11,438 bases of DNA from OLB6 sp964525565 (lineage in GTDB: Bacteria; Bacteroidota; Ignavibacteria; Kapaibacteriales; Kapaibacteriaceae). The position numbers and the translations under genes were made by a program. The notes under the pieces were generated by a model that made no database searches, was not told the DNA's origin, and was given only the letters and a program-made list of their open reading frames with translations. Positions 1 to 7,073 of the stretch are shown here, piece by piece (position 1 is the stretch's first letter; every line of letters begins with the position of its first letter). Location: assembly GCA_964525565.1 (NCBI GenBank), contig CAZGHI010000059.1, positions 1 to 11,438 of the forward strand. The letters run 5' to 3'.

Positions 1-3000
1 GAATTGCCTACACCGATGAATATGGAATCGACCTGAACGGCAACGACATTCCGAACGACCCCCTCGGCGCCGACCTCGAAGGAATTGCCGTTGATGCTTC
101 CGGTACGTGGTGGATGGTAGATGAGTACCGTCCGGCTATCTACAACTTTAACAGCAACGGAACCCTTATTGCACGGTACGTACCGGCTGGTACCGCTGCA
201 TCTGTTGGTGCTGCTGCGGGTACTTTTGGTGTTGAAAATCTGCCGGCAGTGTACTCTTCTCGCAGGGCGAACCGTGGCTTTGAAGCGGTAGCGATTGATG
301 GCGACATCCTGTATGCATTTATGCAGAGTCCGCTCGACAATCCCGACGTTGCAAACGACCTGAGTTCACGTACATCACCCTGGGTGCGTATTCTCGCCAT
401 GAATATCGTAACCAAACAGGTTGTTGGTGAGTATCTATACCCAATGCACGAACGGTGGGGTGGTTGTGATAAAATCGGCGATGCAGTCTCAATGGGTGAT
501 GGAAAGTTCATGGTTATCGAGCGTGATGATGCCACTGGGCTCCGTGCACGTAAGTACCTCTTTGAAATCAACCTGAAAGGGGCAACGAATATTTTTACCA
601 ACCCACCCTCGTTAGGAGTTGGTGAATCACTGGAACATCTCACATTCAAACAGATGTACCAACGCGGTGTTCGACCAGTGCACAAGCGTAAAGTTTTGCA
701 TCTGCCAGCCGTAGGGTATGGAGGTGTTGATAAGCCAGAGGGACTAGCACGCATCAACGCACACACCTATGCTGTGATCAACGACAATGACTTTGGCGTG
801 GGGGGGGCAGTGCTGCCAAATCCACCGAATGGAACGATTACAGTTACACCGGATGCACATCCGGTGCTCGGCATCATCACTTTTAACGGTCCCAATGGCT
901 TGGATGCAAGCGACCAGGATAACGCAAACAATATCGCACAGTGGCCCGTGTTTGGAATGTATCAGCCGGATGCAATCAATGCCGTTGACATTAACGGTCA
1001 AGTGTATTTGGTAACTGCTAACGAAGGGGATGCGCGTGGGTGGACAGCATTTTCTGAAGAACGTCGGGTAAATGAGTTGGTGCTTGATCCCTCGATTACT
1101 GCGGGATGGACGAACCTTCAGTCAAACGCTCATCTTGGTAGGTTAACCGTTACCGATCAACATGGCGACCTTGATGGAGATGGCGACTTCGATGAATTGT
1201 ACACCTTGGGCGCTCGCAGTTTCTCCGTTTGGAATGCCGATGGAAACCTTATTTGGGATAGCGGCAGCGAAATGGAAGTCAAAACGGCAGAATTCTTTCC
1301 AAACAACTTTAACACCGGCCATACTACGAACAGCCGCGATAATCGGTCCGATAATAAGGGGCCGGAGCCTGAAGCTATTGCTGTTGGCAAGATTAACGAC
1401 AGCACATACGTTTTTGTTGGTTGCGAACGCATCGGTCATACATTTATGTACAACATCAGCAATGTTGTTGCACCGAAATACATTGACTACGTCAACAGTC
1501 GAAACTTCTCTGTAAGCCCAAATAATACCAACGTTCAGAACGGAACCGTAGGCGATCTCGGATGTGAAGTCATTCAGTTCATTGATGCTAGTGAAAGTCC
1601 TAACGGAACAGATCTGATCATTGCCGGCAACGAAATCAGTGGAACACTCAGCATTTACTCTGTTCGCATACCACGCATCGTGTCGGCACCGGCAACACAA
1701 ATGGCGCTGTGTATTGGCGATGTTCTCACACTTACGGTAAATGCAACCGGTCCGGGTCTCACGTATCAGTGGTTTAAAGGTAGCAACCCGATAACCGGCG
1801 CAACCACAAAAACCTACAGCATTCCCGTCACTGACTTTTCGGTTGCCGGTACATATTCCTGTCGGGTAACGGCTGATGCGGGAATGACGGTAACTCCGCC
1901 AGCTACCGCTGTAACAGTCTTCAAGCGCACGTCCATCACAACGCAGCCGAAGCGTCTTACACAAGTTGACAACGATGTAACGGTTACTCTTACGTGTATT
2001 GCAACAAACGAAAGTGGAGAAACCTACCAGTGGTATAAAGCTGGCGTTGCTCTTTCAGATAATAACAAGTATGCGGGCACAAAAACCCAAACACTGACCA
2101 TCCGATATCTCCAGTTTGCGGATACATCTTCGTTTTACTACTGTGTGGTAAAAGGAGGGTGCAATACTGTGCAATCACGAAATGCATCAGTCCAGATTCC
2201 ACGCATTCTAATCACCCTCCAGCCGCAACCTGTGGTCGTGTGTCCAGGTACGGATGTGACATTTTCGACGATGGCGAGTCCGTCTGGTGGTGATGCCGGG
2301 CTTCGATACCAGTGGAAAATTTATGGCGGAGCATTCTTGAAAGACGGCGGAAGAATCAGTGGTGCTGAAAGTCCAACGCTTCGCATTACCAATGTTCAGT
2401 CAGAAGATGATAACATCTACGTATGCCTGATTACTGGTATCCCGTCCATGGAGCCGTTACACACCGACCACGTTCAACTTGATGTAACCGACGCACCGGA
2501 GATATCGGTTCAGCCAAATACAACTGGCAAAACAATCACACTTTGTGAAGGGCAAGTGGCATCATTGAGCGTTGTTGCTTCCGGATTAAATCTCCGTTAC
2601 CAGTGGCTCAAAGATGGTCTTGTTATTCCGGGCGCAACAGATCCGTTCGTTTCCGTTTCACAACCTGGAACATACAGGGTACAGATTAGCGGCGATTGCT
2701 CAACAGCATCTACACTCAGCAATCCTGTTGTGGTAGCTTCACAAAAACGGCCAACCCTTGGGCAAGGAATACCGAACGCAGTAAATGTGCGACTCGGTGG
2801 CACATTCACGCTAACGGTTAACGTAACCGGAGGAACCCAGCCCATAACGTATCAATGGTATCGTAATGGTGTGGCCATCAATGGGGCAACAGCCGAAAGC
2901 TACTTGGTCTCTACTGCTCAACTGGACGATGCAGGAGTGTATTACTGCTGGGTTCGCAATTCCTGCGGCGGCGTAGAAACAAATCGTTGTGTGGCTACCG

Positions 3001-3302
3001 TTCAGGAAGTTATCTCTTCGATTGAAGAAGCTGAAGTTGGTGTGCACACCGCTTCTGTTGATCCACTCCCAATGCGTAGTGGCGGCACATTGCGATATCG
3101 GCTACCATCGAGCGGAATCATACGCATTCATATAACCAATATGCAAGGTCAGATGGTTGCTGAATTATTCTCTGGATGGCAATCTGCGGGAAGTCATCAC
3201 TTGGAACTCAACCGCTCTGCATTTGGTGCAGACGGTGCGTATGGAATTGTACTGGAGTACGCAGGCGGCATCACCACCGTGCCTGTGATCGTAGCTAATT
3301 AG
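1..3302 (+). CDS. Large secreted phytase-like esterase / choice-of-anchor-I protein with five Ig-like domains and T9SS tail (5' partial)
   Basis: The frame is open to the left edge (first full codon at base 3), so the ATG at 114 is internal and the true start is outside the window. About 1,099 residues are visible. Bases ~72-830 match the phytase-like esterase family: DLEGIAVD near 72, NRGFEAVA near 270, an ERDD motif near 513 and a closing NDNDFG near 780. Bases ~850-1670 resemble the choice-of-anchor-I propeller region (TANEGDARGW near 1011, NKGPEPEAIAVG near 1353, IIAGNEISGT near 1618). Five Ig-like domains follow (~1676-3010). The last ~85 residues (from ~3045) resemble a type A T9SS sorting domain: a P-L-P start, an IRIHITNMQGQMV strand, a GAYGIVLE strand and a short terminal strand. 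I infer export across the outer membrane by T9SS and surface attachment or release. Enzyme activity and substrate are unknown; 'phytase-like' names a fold family, not proven phytate hydrolysis. Family calls are from memory of motifs. Confidence 0.85.
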   Translation, partial: IAYTDEYGIDLNGNDIPNDPLGADLEGIAVDASGTWWMVDEYRPAIYNFNSNGTLIARYVPAGTAASVGAAAGTFGVENLPAVYSSRRANRGFEAVAIDGDILYAFMQSPLDNPDVANDLSSRTSPWVRILAMNIVTKQVVGEYLYPMHERWGGCDKIGDAVSMGDGKFMVIERDDATGLRARKYLFEINLKGATNIFTNPPSLGVGESLEHLTFKQMYQRGVRPVHKRKVLHLPAVGYGGVDKPEGLARINAHTYAVINDNDFGVGGAVLPNPPNGTITVTPDAHPVLGIITFNGPNGLDASDQDNANNIAQWPVFGMYQPDAINAVDINGQVYLVTANEGDARGWTAFSEERRVNELVLDPSITAGWTNLQSNAHLGRLTVTDQHGDLDGDGDFDELYTLGARSFSVWNADGNLIWDSGSEMEVKTAEFFPNNFNTGHTTNSRDNRSDNKGPEPEAIAVGKINDSTYVFVGCERIGHTFMYNISNVVAPKYIDYVNSRNFSVSPNNTNVQNGTVGDLGCEVIQFIDASESPNGTDLIIAGNEISGTLSIYSVRIPRIVSAPATQMALCIGDVLTLTVNATGPGLTYQWFKGSNPITGATTKTYSIPVTDFSVAGTYSCRVTADAGMTVTPPATAVTVFKRTSITTQPKRLTQVDNDVTVTLTCIATNESGETYQWYKAGVALSDNNKYAGTKTQTLTIRYLQFADTSSFYYCVVKGGCNTVQSRNASVQIPRILITLQPQPVVVCPGTDVTFSTMASPSGGDAGLRYQWKIYGGAFLKDGGRISGAESPTLRITNVQSEDDNIYVCLITGIPSMEPLHTDHVQLDVTDAPEISVQPNTTGKTITLCEGQVASLSVVASGLNLRYQWLKDGLVIPGATDPFVSVSQPGTYRVQISGDCSTASTLSNPVVVASQKRPTLGQGIPNAVNVRLGGTFTLTVNVTGGTQPITYQWYRNGVAINGATAESYLVSTAQLDDAGVYYCWVRNSCGGVETNRCVATVQEVISSIEEAEVGVHTASVDPLPMRSGGTLRYRLPSSGIIRIHITNMQGQMVAELFSGWQSAGSHHLELNRSAFGADGAYGIVLEYAGGITTVPVIVAN
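1676..3010 (+). repeat. Array of five Ig-like domains within the secreted protein
   Basis: Five consecutive units of about 80-97 residues each carry a YQW motif, usually followed by a lysine or arginine and a glycine (YQWFKG, YQWYKAG, YQWKIYGG, YQWLKDG, YQWYRNG). The motifs are encoded near 1763, 2026, 2309, 2599 and 2849. Most units end in a Y-x-C strand such as GTYSC, FYYC, NIYVC or VYYC; the fourth ends GTYRVQISGDC instead. Approximate limits are 1676-1920, 1921-2200, 2201-2490, 2491-2740 and 2741-3010. The units are diverged at the DNA level, so this is an old domain expansion rather than a recent tandem duplication. In the family such arrays act as stalks or adhesive modules. Confidence 0.8.
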
Positions 3303-3320
3303 GCTACACCGGTTTGCGAT

Positions 3321-3363
3321 TGGCGACGCTTCCCGTTTGTGGGAGCGTCGCCATTGTATTTTT
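3321..3363 (+). terminator. Rho-independent terminator after the secreted-protein gene
   Basis: A near-perfect inverted repeat starts 18 bases after the stop codon. The left arm is tggcgacgcttccc (3321-3334), the loop gtttgt (3335-3340) and the right arm gggagcgtcgcca (3341-3353). This gives 13 base pairs with one bulged T. It is followed by the T-rich stretch ttgtattttt (3354-3363). The structure is a classic intrinsic terminator and should separate the upstream gene from pyrE. Confidence 0.85.
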
Positions 3364-3369
3364 ACGGTC

Positions 3370-3900
3370 ATGCTCATTACCGATTCTAATCAACTCGCTC
3401 GACGCATTGCAAATGTTAGTCTGCTTCATGGAGAATTCCTGTTACGTAGCGGACAAACCAGTTCAGTGTACTTCGACAAATACCAATTTGAAAGCGATCC
3501 CACCCTGTTGGCTTCGATTGCACGCTTAGCAAAGCCCCTTGTGCCCTCCGACACACAGGTGCTGGCAGGCCTCGAGCTGGGAGGCGTTGCACTTGCCGTT
3601 GCACTTGGCCTTGAAACCGGATTGCCAATAGCTTTTGTTCGAAAGAAAGCAAAAGATTACGGCACGCGAAGACTGTGTGAGGGGGCTGACGTTCACGGTA
3701 AAAAGGTGCTCATCGTAGAAGATGTTGTTACCTCGGGTGGACAGGTGCTTCTCAGTGGTGCAGACCTTCGATTGCTGGGTGCTACCGTTACGCATGTTCT
3801 TTGCGCTATCAACCGAGAACAGGGGGGTAGCGAGGCCCTTAATGCTGATGGTTACAGTCTTATATCGTTATTTACGAAATCACAACTTGAGCAACCATAA
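3370..3900 (+). CDS. pyrE: Orotate phosphoribosyltransferase
   Basis: This gene is predicted to transfer the phosphoribosyl group of PRPP to orotate, giving OMP in de novo pyrimidine synthesis in the cytoplasm. With the ATG at 3370 the protein is 176 residues, at the short end for the family. The PRPP-binding signature VLIVEDVVTSGGQ is at residues 113-125. The basic loop RKKAKDYGT, used in catalysis, is at 91-99, and an early LRSGQTSSVYFD segment is typical of OPRTs. A longer frame could begin at a TTG at 3337, but that codon lies in the loop region of the preceding terminator, so I prefer 3370. No Shine-Dalgarno sequence is visible. The next gene starts 17 bases after the stop on the same strand, so the two may be cotranscribed. 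The main alternative is another type I phosphoribosyltransferase, but the loop and length favour PyrE. Confidence 0.88.
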   Translation: MLITDSNQLARRIANVSLLHGEFLLRSGQTSSVYFDKYQFESDPTLLASIARLAKPLVPSDTQVLAGLELGGVALAVALGLETGLPIAFVRKKAKDYGTRRLCEGADVHGKKVLIVEDVVTSGGQVLLSGADLRLLGATVTHVLCAINREQGGSEALNADGYSLISLFTKSQLEQP

Positions 3901-3917
3901 CGGAATCTCGACCTCGA

Positions 3918-4688
3918 ATGAAAATCGTTAGTTGGAATATCAACGGCATAAAGGCGGCCATTAATAAAGGATTTCTTCACTGGCTTGCAGCAGAAAAACC
4001 TGATGTAGTGTGTTTGCAGGAAACGAAAGCAGCGCCGGAAAATATCCCGGCCGAAGCGCGGAATATCCCTGGTTACGAAACTTTCTGGCATCCGTGCGAA
4101 CGAAAAAAAGGATACAGCGGTGTAGCTGTGCTCACGCGAGTAAAACCCGATAATGTGAATATGAAGATTGGTGTGGAGGATATCGACAACGAAGGAAGAA
4201 TTCTAGAAGTGGACTATGGCGCATTCATCTTATATGGGGTGTACTTCCCAAACGGCGGCAAGGATCATGTGCGTGTTCCCTACAAACTAGGTTTCTATGA
4301 TGCACTCTTTGCCCGGTGTAAGCAGCAACGCGCGCAAGCCAAACGCATCGTAGTGTGCGGAGACTACAACACCGCTCATAAGCCCATTGATCTTGCGCGA
4401 CCGAAAGAAAACGAGAATACAACCGGCTTCCTTCCAGAAGAAAGGGCAAAACTCGATGAGCTGGTGGCAGATGGCTGGCTAGACACCTTTCGTGAATTCC
4501 ATCCCGACGAACCGAATCAATACTCGTACTGGGATCAGATTACTCGTGCACGTGAACGCAACGTGGGATGGCGGATTGACTACCACTGGATTACATCCGA
4601 TCTTCGGCCAGCGCTGAAAAATGCATATATCTCGCAGGAGGTAATGGGGAGTGATCATTGTCCGGTGGGGATCATTCTAAATCCCTGA
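3918..4688 (+). CDS. xth: Exodeoxyribonuclease III family AP endonuclease
   Basis: This 256-residue protein is predicted to be a Mg-dependent AP endonuclease with 3'-5' exonuclease or phosphodiesterase activity in base-excision repair. It is a full-length endonuclease/exonuclease/phosphatase fold. Visible residues: N7 in SWNINGIKA and metal ligand E35 in LQETKA; KKGYSGVAVLTR at 63-74; YGVYFPNGG at 106-114; D149 and N151 in GDYN; D221 in WRIDY; and the catalytic D246-H247 pair in SDHCP. All expected active-site positions are present. It follows pyrE at 17 bases and has no clear ribosome binding site. The gene ends 17 bases from the stop of the convergent LolA-like gene. The symbol is by family; whether it behaves more like ExoIII or ExoA cannot be decided here. 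Confidence 0.9.
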   Translation: MKIVSWNINGIKAAINKGFLHWLAAEKPDVVCLQETKAAPENIPAEARNIPGYETFWHPCERKKGYSGVAVLTRVKPDNVNMKIGVEDIDNEGRILEVDYGAFILYGVYFPNGGKDHVRVPYKLGFYDALFARCKQQRAQAKRIVVCGDYNTAHKPIDLARPKENENTTGFLPEERAKLDELVADGWLDTFREFHPDEPNQYSYWDQITRARERNVGWRIDYHWITSDLRPALKNAYISQEVMGSDHCPVGIILNP

Positions 4689-4705
4689 TACGGGACAGTT
4701 TGGTT

Positions 4706-5422
4706 TTAGTTTGAGTTTGAGTTGAAAACTGTGTTCGGGATGTTGATATTGATTTTGTAGTTGCTGTACCGTATCTCCACAATTGCCTTCACAGGTTTGC
4801 CATTACTGTTGGTTGGCTGTTTGTCGAAGTCACCGGTCATGGTCTTGGGAAGGTCCATTGCAGGGACATCAAAAATGAGTTTTGCGTACGAGGGCAGGGC
4901 AAACGCAGCAGCATGAGTATTGGCATAATCGAGTTCGATAACGATTGTACCGCCATTGCGCGTTACAATGGATGCTTTCAGGGGGAGCAGCCGAACGGTG
5001 TCAATGAAAAAAGTGGCCAGCGCAATTCTTGAGTCATCGTCTGTGGGAAGAATCTTCACCTTGCGCGTAGTGACACCACGGAATTGTTCCTGTCCTGCGT
5101 CCACCGTAGCGTGTGGTTGCAACAGAATACGTAATACGTTCAAATCTGCGCCTTGCTTGGGCAGCATGGCAAAGCCTTCTGCTTCAAGGTGTATAAGATT
5201 GGGCGCCTTGTAATACAACTTTGCCTTCGATGGGGGTGCGTCAATAAACGGTATGTCCACGGCAAGTTGTAAGTCAACGCTATACGAATGTGCAGATCGA
5301 AGTTTCTTTTTAACGTGATGCAGGAGGTTCTCTGCTGACTGCTGAGCACTCATTGGCATCGTTAACGTCGCAAAGACAACCAAGAATATAGTGGTGCCAA
5401 CACTGTGGATTGTATGGGTCAT
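4706..5422 (-). CDS. LolA-like periplasmic outer-membrane lipoprotein carrier family protein
   Basis: This 238-residue protein is probably exported and similar in layout to LolA/LolB-fold carriers, which ferry lipoproteins or lipids across the periplasm. The start MTHTIHSVG at 5422 is chosen because it gives a good signal peptide: a short polar start, the hydrophobic core TIFLVVFATL at 11-20 and a likely cut after MPMSA (residue 26). An apparent upstream extension runs through the N gap and is spurious. After the signal come an amphipathic segment (AENLLHHVKKKL) and alternating beta strands, including KAKLYYKAPNLIHLEAEG, as in LolA. The C-terminus ends in a low-complexity NSNSN. It is the last gene of the minus-strand cluster, directly after an ABC-2 permease, which suggests a shared envelope role. 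Sequence similarity is weak and the lipoprotein-carrier function is inferred; DUF-type LolA relatives with other ligands are possible. Confidence 0.6.
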   Translation of the reverse strand: MTHTIHSVGTTIFLVVFATLTMPMSAQQSAENLLHHVKKKLRSAHSYSVDLQLAVDIPFIDAPPSKAKLYYKAPNLIHLEAEGFAMLPKQGADLNVLRILLQPHATVDAGQEQFRGVTTRKVKILPTDDDSRIALATFFIDTVRLLPLKASIVTRNGGTIVIELDYANTHAAAFALPSYAKLIFDVPAMDLPKTMTGDFDKQPTNSNGKPVKAIVEIRYSNYKININIPNTVFNSNSN

Positions 5423-5428
5423 GGTTTG

Positions 5429-5446
5429 NNNNNNNNNNNNNNNNNN
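5429..5446. other. Run of 18 N (assembly gap) at the permease stop / LolA-like ribosome-binding region
   Basis: Eighteen undetermined bases lie between the end of the ABC-2 permease and the start of the LolA-like gene. On the minus strand the last readable codons of the permease are D-I-L-S followed by a T, the first base of what is probably the stop codon. The gap hides that stop and any Shine-Dalgarno site of the next gene. Confidence 0.9.
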
Positions 5447-6284
5447 AACTGAGAATATCTTTTCTCTGCACAACGATTCGAGCGCCCACGAAGCACACAA
5501 TGCAGTGTGCTAATAGAATGGACGCGCTGTACAGAATGTGTTGCCAGTCAACTACACGATCGAACAAATACCGCCACGAAGACATGTGTGATGTAAACAG
5601 CCACGGTCGTACAACATCCATCCACGGCGCGCTGATTGCTGACACAATCAGAAAGACAATGATAATAGCCATGGTGGTCATGATTGGCCCAATTGCATTC
5701 TCAACAAGCGATGAAAGGAGAAATGCAACACTCGAAACAGTAGTCATGGACAGTGCAGCAAACCCATAGGCACGTAGGAATCTCCACAAGGCATCATCTT
5801 GGGCGAGAATGGTAATTCTGCTTCGAAGAACAACAACCTCACCGCTTCCGAGAATAAGTGTTCCCAATCCTAAACTTAGAAGTGCCAAAACAAAGATTAA
5901 GAGGTTTGTGCTGATGAGTACGGCAATGTATTTACTGGTTACCATCGTGGCCCGCGTGATCGGTCGCGTTAATAAGAGGCGGTATGTACCACCGGTAGCC
6001 TCGCCGGCCAGTATATCACCTGCAACAAGGGTAACCAGGAACGGAATGTGTACATACAGCATACCAAGAACGATGTATGAAGCTGTATAACCGTTCATCA
6101 GATTACCGTTGAAGAGGAACGACTGTTGTATGCCTTGCGTTGCAAACGAAAAGTACCGCATTCCTTCGATGCCCATGCTTACGATTACAATCGGAATTAC
6201 AAAGGCAAGAGCAATGAAACCAATGTAGGTTCTCCACTTGGAAAACACTTTTCTCAGCTCTACTCGTAATGCGGTAACGATCAT
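5445..6284 (-). CDS. ABC-2 type transporter permease
   Basis: This is the membrane subunit of an ABC-2 type exporter in the inner membrane. The readable protein is 279 residues. It has a basic cytoplasmic start (LRVELRKVFSKWRTY) and six hydrophobic segments at about 20-39, 70-90, 119-145, 171-193, 198-219 and 250-272. The cytoplasmic motif GEATGGTYRLLLTRPITR at 94-111 is typical of ABC-2 permeases paired with BcrA/NatA-like ATPases. The stop is taken as the T at 5447 plus two unknown bases, because KDILS is a normal family ending; reading on through the Ns would fuse it to an unrelated frame. Its ATG overlaps the ATPase stop (ATGA, 6281-6284), so the pair is probably translationally coupled. 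The transported substrate cannot be told from sequence. Confidence 0.85.
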
Positions 6285-7035
6285 TCTGTAACAGAAAAGT
6301 TCGACATTCCGGCATCTCGTGTGATGCTCATAAAGTATTCTTCTAACCCGCCACCGCCAACCACATCGGCTACCGTTCCTTCCATGACAGCCATACCTTT
6401 ATTTACAATGANNNNNNNNNNNNNNNNNNNNNNNNNNNNNNNNNNNNNGGGAGAATGTGCGACGATAGCACAACGGTTTTGCCGTGGTCTCGAGCCAAAC
6501 TTGTAATGATATTGCGAACATCCACCATGCCGTGGGGGTCCAGTCCGTTTGTCGGTTCATCCAATACCACTACGTCAGGGTTGTGGAGTAGTGCCTGTGC
6601 TATGCCCAAACGCTGTTTCATGCCATGAGAAAAGGTCTTTACCTTACTTTGCGCGCGTGAGCCAAGCCCAACGAGGTCCAGCATACGTATTATGTTGCGT
6701 TTGCTCACGTCGGCACCGCTGAGTCTTCCCAACAATTCCATGTTTGTGAAGGCTGATAGATAATTATAAAAATCTGGTCGCTCCACAATACTTCCAATGC
6801 GGGCTAGAATCTCCGTACGATGAGAGGTAAGGGGCTTACCAAAAATCGTTATGGTTCCGGACGTTGGTTTAATCAATGAGAGCATCATGCGTATGGTTGT
6901 ACTCTTTCCAGCCCCGTTCGGACCAAGAAAACCATACACGTCGCCCTTATACACCGTGAGATTAAGGTTGTTTACCGCAGTAAACTGCCCGTAGTCTTTC
7001 CGCAAATTCCGCAGCTCAATAATGGGTTCGCTCAC
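6281..7035 (-). CDS. ABC transporter ATP-binding protein (ABC-2 type; interrupted by an N gap)
   Basis: This is the ATPase of the ABC-2 exporter with the following permease. Motifs: Walker A GPNGAGKST at residues 38-46, signature FSHGMKQR at 135-142, Walker B VVVLDEPTNGLDP at 155-167 and the switch histidine H193 in SSHIL. The Q-loop position reads IVERP, with glutamate, as I recall in many BcrA-like ATPases. After SSHIL comes a 37-N gap. Beyond it the minus strand reads IVNKGMAVMEGTVADVV and runs to TGA at 6283-6281, a normal C-terminus for the family. The two halves are in different frames only because the N count is wrong; a gap of 32 or 35 bases gives a protein of 249 or 250 residues. The start is GTG at 7035; an in-frame TGA lies just upstream. 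A 38-base gap separates it from murD. Confidence 0.88.
6412..6448. other. Run of 37 N (assembly gap) inside the ABC ATPase gene
   Basis: These undetermined bases fall between the H-loop (SSHIL) and the IVNKG strand of the ATPase. The readable flanks need a true gap of 2 modulo 3 to stay in one frame, so 37 cannot be exact. By the usual spacing of this family, 10 or 11 complete codons are missing. Confidence 0.9.
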
Positions 7036-7073
7036 GGGACCTGCTAACGCAATTCACAAGAAGATAGTTTCAG

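Noticed and set aside
140..766. Long open frames on the opposite strand of the secreted-protein gene (for example 140-766 and 1143-1964, minus)
   Set aside because: They are antisense to a clear multi-domain coding frame and show no recognisable motif, odd composition or start signal.
797..806. G-run in the secreted-protein gene as a phase-variation tract
   Set aside because: The run is about eight bases in mid-gene, the frame is intact through it, and similar short G-runs occur elsewhere in the window; no evidence of slippage.
3337..3369. TTG-initiated N-terminal extension of PyrE
   Set aside because: The codon lies in the terminator hairpin and the added residues (LWERRHCIFTV) are encoded largely by the hairpin arm and T-tract.
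4682..4695. Small hairpin between xth and the LolA-like gene as a bidirectional terminator
   Set aside because: The stem is only four base pairs and has no proper T-tract directly after it on either strand.
4709..4727. Short tandem TTTGAG repeat at the end of the LolA-like gene
   Set aside because: Only about two and a half units; it simply encodes the NSNSN tail and gives no sign of a functional repeat or mobile element.
5423..5500. N-terminal extension of the LolA-like protein through the N gap
   Set aside because: It runs through unknown bases and antisense-frame permease sequence, and the signal peptide begins cleanly at 5422.
6403..6411. Truncated or pseudogene ABC ATPase
   Set aside because: The missing C-terminus is present in the other frame right after the N gap, so this is a gap-size error and not a broken gene.
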